From CALHVX01 sp038757945 (GTDB lineage: Bacteria > Pseudomonadota > Gammaproteobacteria > Pseudomonadales > Azotimanducaceae), in NCBI GenBank assembly GCA_038757945.1, contig JBCDGJ010000011.1:1-54439 (forward strand): a stretch of DNA of 54,439 bases, read 5' to 3'. Positions 17,210 through 25,175 of the stretch are shown in pieces (the stretch's first letter is position 1; the number at the start of each line of letters is the position of its first letter). The notes beneath the pieces are model-generated. The model searched no databases, had not been told where the DNA came from, and saw only the letters and a list, made by a program, of their open reading frames with translations. The translations under genes and the position numbers were made by a program.

Positions 17210-17818
17210 ATGGCGCTGACTCCAACACAACACCGGACCTTCGGCCTGCTGCTCGCGCTGCCGGCGCTGTGGCTCATTGCCGAGATCCTGCGTGAAGCGA
17301 TGGCGCCCGGCAGTCGTCTGGGAGCTGATCCCGCGGATGCCGTGGTGGATTACCTGGGGCTCTGGTCGATCCGGTTGCTGTTGCTGACCCTGGCCGTGTC
17401 GCCGCTGCGACGCTGGCTGGGACGGCCGGAGCTCGCCCCGTTGCGGCGCACGACAGGCCTGTTCGCTTTCGGTTACGTCTGCGCTCACGTGCTGGCCTAC
17501 GCAGTGCTGCTGAATGGTCTGGAGTGGGCGGTGCTCCTCGAGGATCTGACCGAACGCCGCTACATCATTGCCGGCGCGGTTGCGTTCGGTTGCCTGTTGC
17601 CGCTTGCGATAACGTCGACCCGTCGCTGGCAGCGGCGGTTGCGCCGGAACTGGATCCGGCTCCATCGGCTGGTGTTCGTTGCCGCCGCGGCTGCGGTGCT
17701 GCACCTGCTGTGGCTGACCCGCAGCGACTACGGTGAGCCGCTGTTCTACCTCGCGGTGCTCGCGCTGCTGGTGGCGGAGCGTCTCAGTGCCCGGCGGCCC
17801 GCACCTGTCGCCGCTTAG
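17210..17818 (+). CDS. msrQ: MsrQ, heme-binding membrane subunit of MsrPQ
   Basis: 202 residues with six hydrophobic helices of the ferric-reductase-like transmembrane family: FGLLLALPALWLIAEIL, SIRLLLLTLAVSPLRR, GLFAFGYVCAHVLAYAVLL, YIIAGAVAFGCLLPLAIT, LVFVAAAAAVLHLLWL and LFYLAVLALLVAERL. Histidines in CAHVLAY, RLHRLVF and VLHLLW are suited to heme b ligation, and the RRTTGLFAFGY loop is typical. It passes quinol electrons to MsrP. The ATG follows the repeat array; the AAGG of the last repeat is 14 bases away, so the ribosome-binding site is weak or unusual. Its 3' end overlaps the opposing DAHP synthase gene by 35 bases. Confidence 0.93.
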   Translation: MALTPTQHRTFGLLLALPALWLIAEILREAMAPGSRLGADPADAVVDYLGLWSIRLLLLTLAVSPLRRWLGRPELAPLRRTTGLFAFGYVCAHVLAYAVLLNGLEWAVLLEDLTERRYIIAGAVAFGCLLPLAITSTRRWQRRLRRNWIRLHRLVFVAAAAAVLHLLWLTRSDYGEPLFYLAVLALLVAERLSARRPAPVAA

Positions 17819-18857
17819 CCACCGCAGCGGCCAGGTCCCGCAGCAGCGGTTCGGTGCTCTCCCAGCTGATACACGCATCCGTGATGCTCTGGCCATAGGT
17901 TAACTCTGCCTTCGGAGCGATATCCTGCCGCCCGGCGACCAGATTGCTTTCGATCATCACGCCCATGATGTGATCGCTGCCGCTCTCGAGCTGACGACAG
18001 ATGTCGGCGCCGACATCGAGCTGACGCTCGTGTTTCTTTTCGCTGTTGGCATGGCTCATGTCGATCATCAGCCGCGGTTCCATGGCGACCTGCTCCAGCA
18101 TCTCGACGGCGGCGTTAACGTGTTCGGCAGAGTAATTCGGCTTGCCGTTGCCTCCGCGCAGTATGACGTGGCAGTCGCGGTTACCGCCGGTGCTGAAGAT
18201 GGCCGAGCGTCCCTGCTTGGTCACCGAGAGGAAAATGTGCGGATGCCCGGCTGAACGAATGGCATCCACGGCGACCTGGATCGAGCCATCGGTGCTGTTC
18301 TTGAAGCCGATAGGGCAGGACAGGCCCGAGGCCAGCTGGCGATGCACCTGGCTCTCGGTGGTACGCGCGCCGATAGCGCCCCAGCTCACCAGGTCCGCAA
18401 CGTACTGGGGCGTAATGGGATCGAGGTACTCCGTGCCGGCCGAAAGGCCGAGATCGGCAATGTCTCGTAAGAGGCCGCGGGCCATGTGCAGGCCGAGATT
18501 GATGTCAAAGCTGTCGTCCAGATGAGGATCGTTGATCAGTCCTTTCCAGCCCACGATGGTGCGCGGCTTTTCGAAGTAGACGCGCATGACGATCAACAGA
18601 TCCTCGCTCAGCTCGTCAGCCAGGCCCTTCAGGCGCGATGCGTACTCCAGCGCGGCGCCGGTGTCGTGAATCGAGCAGGGGCCGACGATGGCGAGGATCC
18701 GATCATCGGTGCCGTGCACGATTTCCGCCGCCTGGTGACGGGTATCGAAGATCAGCCGGCTGGCGTCGGGCCCGACCGGGAGATCAGCGATGAGCTCTTC
18801 CGGGCCGATCACCTCCGCCATCCCGGTAATGCGAAGATCGTCGGTCTGATACTTCAT
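17784..18857 (-). CDS. aroG: 3-deoxy-7-phosphoheptulonate (DAHP) synthase, AroG type
   Basis: 357 residues, class I-alpha DAHP synthase: phosphoenolpyruvate plus erythrose 4-phosphate to DAHP, the first step of the shikimate pathway. Starting at ATG 18857 (MKYQTDDLRI) lines up with the E. coli AroG N terminus; another ATG is at 18869. Signature stretches: IVGPCSIHD, VMRVYFEKPRTIVGWKGLINDP, SWGAIGARTTESQVHRQLASG, GFKNSTDGS, LSVTKQGRSAIFSTGGNRDCH and MIDMSHANSEKKHERQ (metal/substrate residues). Whether it is the Phe-, Tyr- or Trp-sensitive isozyme cannot be decided by eye. The gene converges with msrQ and overlaps it by 35 bases. Confidence 0.94.
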   Translation of the reverse strand: MKYQTDDLRITGMAEVIGPEELIADLPVGPDASRLIFDTRHQAAEIVHGTDDRILAIVGPCSIHDTGAALEYASRLKGLADELSEDLLIVMRVYFEKPRTIVGWKGLINDPHLDDSFDINLGLHMARGLLRDIADLGLSAGTEYLDPITPQYVADLVSWGAIGARTTESQVHRQLASGLSCPIGFKNSTDGSIQVAVDAIRSAGHPHIFLSVTKQGRSAIFSTGGNRDCHVILRGGNGKPNYSAEHVNAAVEMLEQVAMEPRLMIDMSHANSEKKHERQLDVGADICRQLESGSDHIMGVMIESNLVAGRQDIAPKAELTYGQSITDACISWESTEPLLRDLAAAVAKRRQVRAAGH

Positions 18858-18991
18858 GGTCCTGATCATCCACTCATTGCCGTGCGCGGCGCCATTCTAC
18901 CGGTACAATCGATGAATCGTCGCTCCTGGTCAGGCACGGGCGTCGGGCGCCGCTAAACGAGCCAGTACTAACGAATCACGGGGGAAATCGG

Positions 18992-19819
18992 ATGCCTACG
19001 GTGCGCCAGCGCCGCGTTCTCGAAGATCTGGGGATCACCGTCTGGATGGATCGGGCCTCTATAGCGGCGGGCGGAGCCGAAAGAGGCGCCGCAGGCGGGG
19101 GTGCAGCGGGAGCAACCCGCGCTGGAACCGCGCCCGGGGCGACTGCGCAGCCCCGGCGGGGCACGTTGCCGGACGAGCTCAAGGCCCTGCTGGCGGAGGA
19201 ACCACCGGCGGCACGCGTCCGCCCTCCGCGGTCAGATCGCTCTGCACAGCTGGCGGCACCCGGCGACGCGAGCGCAGCTGCGGCAGCCGCGCCGCTGCCA
19301 GCTGCGCTCGGCTGCCTCTGGGTGCCGGGGACACTGCTGCTGAGCGATGCGCGGCTGACGCCGGAGGACCGCCGGTTCTGCCGTGACCTGCTGCTGGCCG
19401 TTGCTGCCCTGGAGACGGTCGATCGTGCCTCTACCAGCCACCGGGCCCGGCTGTCTGCGGCTTCCAAACCGCAGTGGTTGACCGTGGACGCTGCGGAGCT
19501 GACGACCGGATCCAGCGAGTTCGGCGGGGCAGCGCTTGGGCTGCTGCGCAAGCGCATCGACACGGCTGCGGCGCAGCGGCTGCTGGTCTGCGGCGGTCCC
19601 CAGGGTGCAGGGGCAAGCTGGCTCGCCGCGGCAGCGGACCTCCCCCTAAGCGACCGGCTCGACCCGGCGCTGGCTGCGCTCGGTGCGCGCCTGGGCGCCT
19701 GGGCGCGGGAGTCCCGGTCGCTGCCGGTATTTGTGCTGCCGCCGATTGCGCTGCTGCGCGCTGCTCCGGAACGGAAGGCGCGGCTCTGGCGCTGGCTGCA
19801 GGAAGCGGACGCTCCGTGA
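18992..19819 (+). CDS. holD: HolD-like DNA polymerase III psi subunit
   Basis: 275 residues. The N terminus RQRRVLEDLGITVWMDR matches the chi-binding segment of E. coli psi (RRxxxLxxLGITxW), and the gene directly precedes rimI as holD does in E. coli. The rest is diverged and longer than E. coli psi (137 residues): an Ala/Gly/Pro/Thr-rich region at about 25-110 is followed by a folded domain (CLWVPGTLLLSDARLTPEDRRFCRDLLLAVAAL, RLLVCGGPQGAGASWL, LPVFVLPPIALLRAAPERKARLWRWLQ). Psi bridges the clamp loader and chi, which contacts SSB. The chi gene (holC) is also in this window. The identification is by N-terminal motif and context; the long linker is unusual. The TGA overlaps the rimI GTG. Confidence 0.7.
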   Translation: MPTVRQRRVLEDLGITVWMDRASIAAGGAERGAAGGGAAGATRAGTAPGATAQPRRGTLPDELKALLAEEPPAARVRPPRSDRSAQLAAPGDASAAAAAAPLPAALGCLWVPGTLLLSDARLTPEDRRFCRDLLLAVAALETVDRASTSHRARLSAASKPQWLTVDAAELTTGSSEFGGAALGLLRKRIDTAAAQRLLVCGGPQGAGASWLAAAADLPLSDRLDPALAALGARLGAWARESRSLPVFVLPPIALLRAAPERKARLWRWLQEADAP

Positions 19820-20313
19820 AGCGCTCTGAACTGGAGTCCCGGCTCGGCGTGTCCGCCTTCAGCATCCGGCCGATGGGGCGGGCGGATCTCGATGCGGTGC
19901 TGCGGGTTGAAACCCGCTCCTACGGCTTTCCGTGGAGCCGCGGCAACTTTGCGGACTGTCTTTCTGCCGGCCACCTGTGTCTGGTCGGTGAGGTCGATGG
20001 TGTCGTGGTTGGACACGGCATCGCCACCGTGGCCGTGGGCGAGGCACACCTGCTGAACCTCTGCGTGACACGAGACCGGCAGGGCACGGGCCTGGGGCGG
20101 CGGATGCTCCACGAAACGCTGCGCCAGATACTGAAGCGCGGCGGCTACCGGGTGTTTCTCGAGGTGCGGCCGTCCAACTTCAGCGCCGTTGCGCTCTACG
20201 AGTCGGTGGGCTTTGTCGAGATTGGTGTGCGCAAGAATTACTACCCGGCACCGATCGGTCACGAAGACGCACGGGTGCTGGCACTCGAGCTGGACCGGGA
20301 GCGCTATCGCTGA
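19816..20313 (+). CDS. rimI: ribosomal-protein S18 alanine N-acetyltransferase
   Basis: 165 residues from a GTG at 19816 that overlaps the holD stop (GTGA); the frame is open further upstream over holD, but this start gives the normal RimI size. A single GNAT domain: FSIRPMGRADLDAVLRVETRSYGFPWSRGNF, the acetyl-CoA loop VTRDRQGTGLGRRML (Q/RxxGxG/A), and the RimI signature FLEVRPSNFSAVALYESVGFVEIGVRKNYY. It acetylates the N-terminal alanine of ribosomal protein S18. Conserved neighbour of holD. Confidence 0.92.
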   Translation: MKRSELESRLGVSAFSIRPMGRADLDAVLRVETRSYGFPWSRGNFADCLSAGHLCLVGEVDGVVVGHGIATVAVGEAHLLNLCVTRDRQGTGLGRRMLHETLRQILKRGGYRVFLEVRPSNFSAVALYESVGFVEIGVRKNYYPAPIGHEDARVLALELDRERYR

Positions 20314-20375
20314 CCGCTGGCGGATGCCTATACTGCGCCGCAAATCCACCAGCGCAACAGACGCCGCAGTAAACC

Positions 20376-22010
20376 ATGTCCGAACCGTCCAGCTCGTCCC
20401 CGGTCGTCAAGGGAGCCAACGCGCTTTCCAGTCGCACTGACCTGGAGGCCATCAGCCGCCGTCGCACCTTCGCCATCATTTCGCACCCGGACGCGGGCAA
20501 GACGACCATGACCGAAAAGCTCCTGCTGTTCGGGAACGCCATTCAGCTCGCTGGCACGGTGAAATCCCGCAAGTCCGATCGTCACGCCACCTCTGACTGG
20601 ATGAAGATGGAGCAGGAGCGGGGTATCTCTGTAACAACCTCGGTGATGCAGTTCCCATATGGGGATGCCGTTGTGAACCTGCTCGATACGCCCGGGCACG
20701 AAGACTTCTCCGAGGATACCTACCGTACGCTGACTGCCGTTGACTCGGCGCTGATGGTCATCGACGGCGCAAAAGGGGTCGAGCCGCGCACCATCAAGCT
20801 CATGGAAGTCTGTCGGATGCGCGATACGCCCATCACGACCTTCATCAACAAGCTGGATCGCGAGATTCGGGATCCAATCGAAGTGCTGGATGAGATCGAA
20901 GCGATCCTGAAGATCGGCTGTGCGCCGCTGAACTGGCCTCTCGGCATGGGGCAGCGGTTCCGGGGAATCTATGATCTCGAGCAGGACCGGATTCTGTGTT
21001 TCGAGAAAGGCCACGGGCACCACGTACACGAGTTTCCGCAGATCGTCGGGCTCGAAAGCAACGAAGCCCGGGAGCTGCTTGGCCCCGACTTCGATGACTT
21101 TCATGCAGAGATCGATCTGGTGCGTGGTGCAACGCCGAGTTTCGAGCAGGGCGGCTTCGACAACGGTACGCTGACCCCGGTGTTCTTCGGCACTGCGCTC
21201 GGCAACTTCGGGGTTCAGCAGATGCTCGATCGGTTCGTCGAGCTTGCCCCGGAGCCCCAGCCACGCGCCGCTGAGCAGCGCGACGTTGCACCGGGGGAAA
21301 AGGGCTTCAGCGGTTTCGTGTTCAAGATTCAGGCGAATATGGATCCCAAGCACCGCGACCGGATCGCCTTTCTGCGGGTGTGTTCAGGTCGCTATGAGCA
21401 CGGCATGAAGATGCGTCACGTGCGTCTTGGCAAGGACGTCAAGATTTCCGACGCGGTCACTTTCATGGCCGGTGACCGCCAGCAGGCTGAGGAGGCCTTC
21501 GCCGGGGACATTCTCGGGCTGCACAACCACGGCACCATCCAGATCGGCGATTCCTTCACCCAGGGTGAAGCGCTCGTATTCAAGGGCGTACCGAACTTCG
21601 CGCCGGAGCTGTTCCGACGCGTACGCGTGCGCGATCCGCTCAAGAGCAAGCAGCTCGAGCGGGGTCTCGACCAGCTTTCCGAGGAAGGCGCGACGCAGGT
21701 GTTCAAGCCGCTGGCGCGATCCGAGCTGATCGTCGGTGCCGTCGGCACGCTGCAGTTCGATCTGGTTGCACATCGCTTGCGTGACGAGTACCGGGCGGAT
21801 TGCCTCTACGAACCGGTCAACGTGTATACGGCCCGCTGGGTCCGCTCCGATGATCCGAAGAAGCTGGCAGAATTTCGCGCCAGGAACGAGAGCAACCTGG
21901 CGATCGATGGGGGAGGCTATCTGGCCTACATCGCAACCTCCCGCGCAAACCTGCAGCTCGCCGAGGAGCGCTGGCCGGAGATTCAGTTTGCGGCGACCCG
22001 GGAACACTGA
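20376..22010 (+). CDS. prfC: peptide chain release factor 3
   Basis: 544 residues, slightly longer than E. coli RF3 because of a ~20-residue N-terminal Ser-rich extension. GTPase motifs: G1 HPDAGKTTMTEKLL, switch region DWMKMEQERGISVTTSVMQFPY, G3 DTPGHEDFSEDTYRTL and G4 FINKLDRE. The elongation-factor-like domain II and the RF3 C-terminal domain (GTLQFDLVAHRLRDEYRADCLYEP) follow. It recycles RF1/RF2 from the ribosome after termination. It stands alone between rimI and the receiver gene. Confidence 0.97.
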   Translation: MSEPSSSSPVVKGANALSSRTDLEAISRRRTFAIISHPDAGKTTMTEKLLLFGNAIQLAGTVKSRKSDRHATSDWMKMEQERGISVTTSVMQFPYGDAVVNLLDTPGHEDFSEDTYRTLTAVDSALMVIDGAKGVEPRTIKLMEVCRMRDTPITTFINKLDREIRDPIEVLDEIEAILKIGCAPLNWPLGMGQRFRGIYDLEQDRILCFEKGHGHHVHEFPQIVGLESNEARELLGPDFDDFHAEIDLVRGATPSFEQGGFDNGTLTPVFFGTALGNFGVQQMLDRFVELAPEPQPRAAEQRDVAPGEKGFSGFVFKIQANMDPKHRDRIAFLRVCSGRYEHGMKMRHVRLGKDVKISDAVTFMAGDRQQAEEAFAGDILGLHNHGTIQIGDSFTQGEALVFKGVPNFAPELFRRVRVRDPLKSKQLERGLDQLSEEGATQVFKPLARSELIVGAVGTLQFDLVAHRLRDEYRADCLYEPVNVYTARWVRSDDPKKLAEFRARNESNLAIDGGGYLAYIATSRANLQLAEERWPEIQFAATREH

Positions 22011-22099
22011 GCGGCAATCAGTGCTCAAAATGTCGGCTCAGGCAGTCTATAGTTCGAAGCTGGAGCGCGTAGGGCAGGCGAATGCCGTCAGGAGCAGCA

Positions 22100-22480
22100 A
22101 TGAGCTCGATTCTCGTAATCGATGACGACGAGCATGTGCTCGAGGTGATCAGTGAGATGCTGCGGCTCGAGGGGCACTCCGTGGCGACCGCAGGGGATGG
22201 CAGGCAAGCTGAAAGGGAGTTTGATGCAAAGCCCTTCGACCTGGTCATCACCGATATCATCATGCCGGAGCAGGAAGGCCTCGAGACCATCTCGCGGTTC
22301 CGGCACAAGAATCAGCATCTACCGATCATCGCCATTTCCGGTGGCGGACGCTCCGGTCCCGATACCTATCTCAGCATGGCGGAGCAGATCGGCGCAAACG
22401 CGTCACTGACCAAACCCTTCGACCTGTCCGACCTGGTTGCTGCGGTCACGGATCTGCTGGGTACCGCAGGTGCCCGATGA
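22100..22480 (+). CDS. single-domain response regulator (CheY-like receiver)
   Basis: A stand-alone receiver domain of 126 residues from ATG 22100 (AGGAG at 22090-22094, 5-base spacing, decides this start over 22082). Conserved acidic pair SSILVIDDDEHV, phospho-acceptor Asp in FDLVITDIIMPEQEG, Thr/Ser region IIAISGGGRS, Lys in SLTKPFDL. There is no output domain, so it probably acts by protein contact or in a phosphorelay; no kinase gene adjoins it. TATAGT at 22048-22053 could be a -10 box. The 3' end overlaps the likely GTG start of the SirB1 gene by 11 bases, so the two are probably expressed together. Confidence 0.88.
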   Translation: MSSILVIDDDEHVLEVISEMLRLEGHSVATAGDGRQAEREFDAKPFDLVITDIIMPEQEGLETISRFRHKNQHLPIIAISGGGRSGPDTYLSMAEQIGANASLTKPFDLSDLVAAVTDLLGTAGAR

Positions 22481-23294
22481 TCTGATCCGCGAATTTCAGC
22501 GCTTTGCTGAGGAGATGCAGGATCATCCCCTGCAGCGTCCGCCTGCGGCCGGCGCCGTCCCGACAGAAGCTGCTGATGCAGCAGTGACCGACTGGTTGAC
22601 CGCTCCGCGCTGGGTACATGCCGAATTCGAAGCCAGCCTGCTCGTCGCCCGTGCGCTCGATGCCGATCTTTCACCGATGCTGGTCCGGGCTCAGCGCGAT
22701 GCCCTGCTGACCCAGCTCGACCCGGGGCTGCCCCCCTGGGAAGCGCTTACCGCCTTGGGTTTTGCCGGCGATCGCGAAGACTACGGTGCCATCGTCAACA
22801 GCCGCATCGACCAGGTCATGGCCCGGTTACGCGGGATACCGATCTCGCTGGCTGTGCTGCTGCTGGAAGCGTCGCGGCATGTGGGTCTGACCGCCATGGG
22901 GATCAATCAACCCGGTCACTTTCTGGTCCAGGTCGAGGGTCAGCTCGTGGATCCCTTCAACCTCGTGCCGCTGCCACCCGGTCCGCCGGCGCCGCCGGCG
23001 ACGCCGCTGGCCGTGCTGCTGCGCATGCTGAACAACGTCAAGGGGCACTACCTCAAGGCGCTCGAGTTCCATCGCGCGCTCGACCTGGTCAGCCTGCAGC
23101 TGGCCGTCGCTCCGCAGCAGGCTGAGTTCTGGTGTGAAAAGGGTGACCTTTGGGCACGGATCGGTGGCTATGGAGGCGCATCACGGGCTTACCGGGAGGC
23201 TCTCGACTGTCTCCCGAGCGATCATCCGCTGGTCCCTCGTATTCAGGAGCGCCTGGCTATGGTGGGCCGCCAGAATCAGGAAACCCTGCACTGA
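22470..23294 (+). CDS. SirB1-family (transglutaminase-like plus TPR) protein
   Basis: 274 residues from GTG 22470; a TTG at 22437 would add 11. The SirB1 N-terminal domain resembles a transglutaminase fold (DYGAIVNSRIDQVMARLRGIPISLAVLLLEASRHVGLTAMGINQPGHFLVQV) with the family's GH-FL and D-P-F (LVDPFN) motifs. The C terminus has tetratricopeptide-like helices (VKGHYLKALEFHRALDLVSLQLAV, YREALDCLPSDHPL). No catalytic triad Cys is apparent, so enzyme activity is doubtful. The biological role of this family is not settled. The overlap with the receiver gene is conserved-looking coupling, but the functional link is unknown. Confidence 0.82.
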   Translation: MPDDLIREFQRFAEEMQDHPLQRPPAAGAVPTEAADAAVTDWLTAPRWVHAEFEASLLVARALDADLSPMLVRAQRDALLTQLDPGLPPWEALTALGFAGDREDYGAIVNSRIDQVMARLRGIPISLAVLLLEASRHVGLTAMGINQPGHFLVQVEGQLVDPFNLVPLPPGPPAPPATPLAVLLRMLNNVKGHYLKALEFHRALDLVSLQLAVAPQQAEFWCEKGDLWARIGGYGGASRAYREALDCLPSDHPLVPRIQERLAMVGRQNQETLH

Positions 23295-23326
23295 CCCGGC
23301 CGCGGCGTGGGGACTGCTAGCGGGGT

Positions 23327-25168
23327 TCAATTCCGAAACGGATCGGGAATTCTCAGGCTGACGGCGTGCTCGTAGCCGGGGAGACGAATTTCCTCATCGC
23401 TGATGCCGAGGTTTGCTGGGTCGATTACGCCTTCCCCGAAACGATAGATGGCGTCTTCCGTCGCATCCAGCATCCGGTCGTCGTAAGCCGTCGCCTGCTC
23501 GGCCACCGCTTCGCTGCGCTCTTTCCAGGCACTGAGCTGTCGGTCGTCGAACTGGGTTTCGAGCAGCGTTTCGGTGTCCCTGGGGGACAGGATCACGCCG
23601 GTAGCATTATTGCCGCCGAAGCCTTTGCTGTTGATCAGCGCGGCCCGACACTGGTCTGGCTCCAGCCGTTGCGGCTCGAGCGCAAACTGCAGCCCGGCGC
23701 TGTGGACGTCTTCGGCGAGGTGCTCGATTGTGGGAATGCCGGGCAGGATCCCGTGTGACCAGCAGCCCAGCACTGCGGCGAGCTGATCGCCACCCGCAGG
23801 CGCGAAGGAATGGCCGACGAAGGCTTTGACCGCGCCAACGGGCCAGTTACTGATCCCGAATGCCTGCGCGAGTTCGGACAAAATCGCGGACTCGGTGGTG
23901 CGGTTCTGCGGTGTACCGGTGCCGTGCGCCTGCACGTGCGTAGCCTGGCGGAGGCCGGCTTCACCGATCAGGCTGCGGGTCAGGCCCATGGCTTTGCCGA
24001 CCGTCAGATAGTTGCCGATGCCCGGCCCGGGAATGGACTTCTTGTAGCCGTCAGCGTTCACGAAGACGCCGCCGACCATCCCCAGGTTCCGTGCGCCGAG
24101 CTCGAGCGCCAGCTCTGCATCCATGAGCAACGTGTAGGTGGCCGACTCCGCGATCGTGAAGCCGCAGTTGTCCGAAAACGGTCGGCAGGCACGCCGGTGA
24201 TCGGGTGCGTCGGCCTGGTCCAGCAGCGCCAGCGCCTCGTCCTCTGCCAGCGCGCCCATGGTCCGATAACCCTCCATGACCTCGGCTACGATCGGTGATT
24301 CGGCATTACCCACCAGCGCGACACGGGCGGTACCGCTCTGGATCGCATCGACGCCCCGCTTCAGGTTGTAGAGAAAGGAGGCACAGGCGCCAACGATGCC
24401 GGCTGTATCACCTGCCGTGCCGAGCACGTAGGCATTGATGAAATCCGCCGGCATATCGGCGAGGCCCAGAGGCACGTTCTTCGCTGTCGGGCGCCGCCCG
24501 ATCAGGCTGTTCTGATACATGCCGGCATAGGCTTCGTTGTCGAGCTGTCCCATGGCGCTGCTGGAGAACACGGCAAACTGATCAGGGGGAACCCGCTCCT
24601 TCAGGGTTTCGAGCGGAATGCCGCAGGACCGCAGCGCATCAGAAGCGCCGAAGACCGTGAGCTGCAGCCCACGCGGATGGTTTCGCGAGGCGTAGTGATC
24701 GGCAGGATTAAAGCCTGCAGGGACCTGCCCGGCAGACGTCACGCGCAGCGGGCGGTCGATTACCCCGAACAGGCCGCGATCAGCCTCGATCTCCACTTCA
24801 ACCGGATCTGCGCTGCTGTCGACGACGGTCCAGCCCTGCGGCAGGGGGCTCGGCAGCTGGCGCCGCGGGAGCCGATAGCGGCGCTCGCCGGCTCCGCTCG
24901 GGGCCAGCGGCAGGTGCCAGCGCATGCGCCGAGCGGTATCTGGCTCCAGTCGGCGGATCAGTGTTCCGGCGCGGATGCGCGCCTGAACGTCCGCCGCACC
25001 GGGATCGTCGCTGATGCCCATCAGCGCCGCGAGGGCGCGGTAGGTGCGTGCCTGCAGCGTGGGGCTCAGCTCGTCGATCACCATCCGGCGGTAGCCGTGA
25101 TCGAAGGACAGCCGGCCGGTCGCGTTGACGCCGCCGAAGCCGACGATCATGGGGATGCGTGCTGGCAT
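23327..25168 (-). CDS. fabY: beta-ketoacyl-ACP synthase, FabY-type
   Basis: 613 residues, longer than FabB/FabF (~410) and close to Pseudomonas FabY. Thiolase-fold condensing enzyme with catalytic Cys262 in GIVGACASFLYN, first His in VQAHGTGTPQNRTTES, second His in VKAFVGHSFAPAGG, and C-terminal NSKGFGGNNATG. The ~170 residues before the core (DELSPTLQARTYRALAALM and after) and a ~70-residue acidic tail are extras typical of FabY. In Pseudomonas aeruginosa, FabY starts fatty acid synthesis by condensing acetyl-CoA with malonyl-ACP in place of FabH. Last gene of moaB-thiolase-fabY, 7 bases after the thiolase stop. The substrate is inferred from family resemblance. Confidence 0.82.
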   Translation of the reverse strand: MPARIPMIVGFGGVNATGRLSFDHGYRRMVIDELSPTLQARTYRALAALMGISDDPGAADVQARIRAGTLIRRLEPDTARRMRWHLPLAPSGAGERRYRLPRRQLPSPLPQGWTVVDSSADPVEVEIEADRGLFGVIDRPLRVTSAGQVPAGFNPADHYASRNHPRGLQLTVFGASDALRSCGIPLETLKERVPPDQFAVFSSSAMGQLDNEAYAGMYQNSLIGRRPTAKNVPLGLADMPADFINAYVLGTAGDTAGIVGACASFLYNLKRGVDAIQSGTARVALVGNAESPIVAEVMEGYRTMGALAEDEALALLDQADAPDHRRACRPFSDNCGFTIAESATYTLLMDAELALELGARNLGMVGGVFVNADGYKKSIPGPGIGNYLTVGKAMGLTRSLIGEAGLRQATHVQAHGTGTPQNRTTESAILSELAQAFGISNWPVGAVKAFVGHSFAPAGGDQLAAVLGCWSHGILPGIPTIEHLAEDVHSAGLQFALEPQRLEPDQCRAALINSKGFGGNNATGVILSPRDTETLLETQFDDRQLSAWKERSEAVAEQATAYDDRMLDATEDAIYRFGEGVIDPANLGISDEEIRLPGYEHAVSLRIPDPFRN

Positions 25169-25175
25169 CGTGTAT

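Noticed and set aside
17060..17896. Minus-strand ORF of 278 codons running through the repeat array, giving a protein tail with repeated KEPSAD/KRAFS-like units
   Set aside because: It is antisense to msrQ, has no plausible start or ribosome-binding site, and resembles nothing known; the repeats happen to lack stops in that frame.
18976..20349. 457-codon minus-strand ORF over holD and rimI
   Set aside because: Low-complexity Ser/Ala/Arg antisense product; rimI and the HolD motif are on the plus strand.
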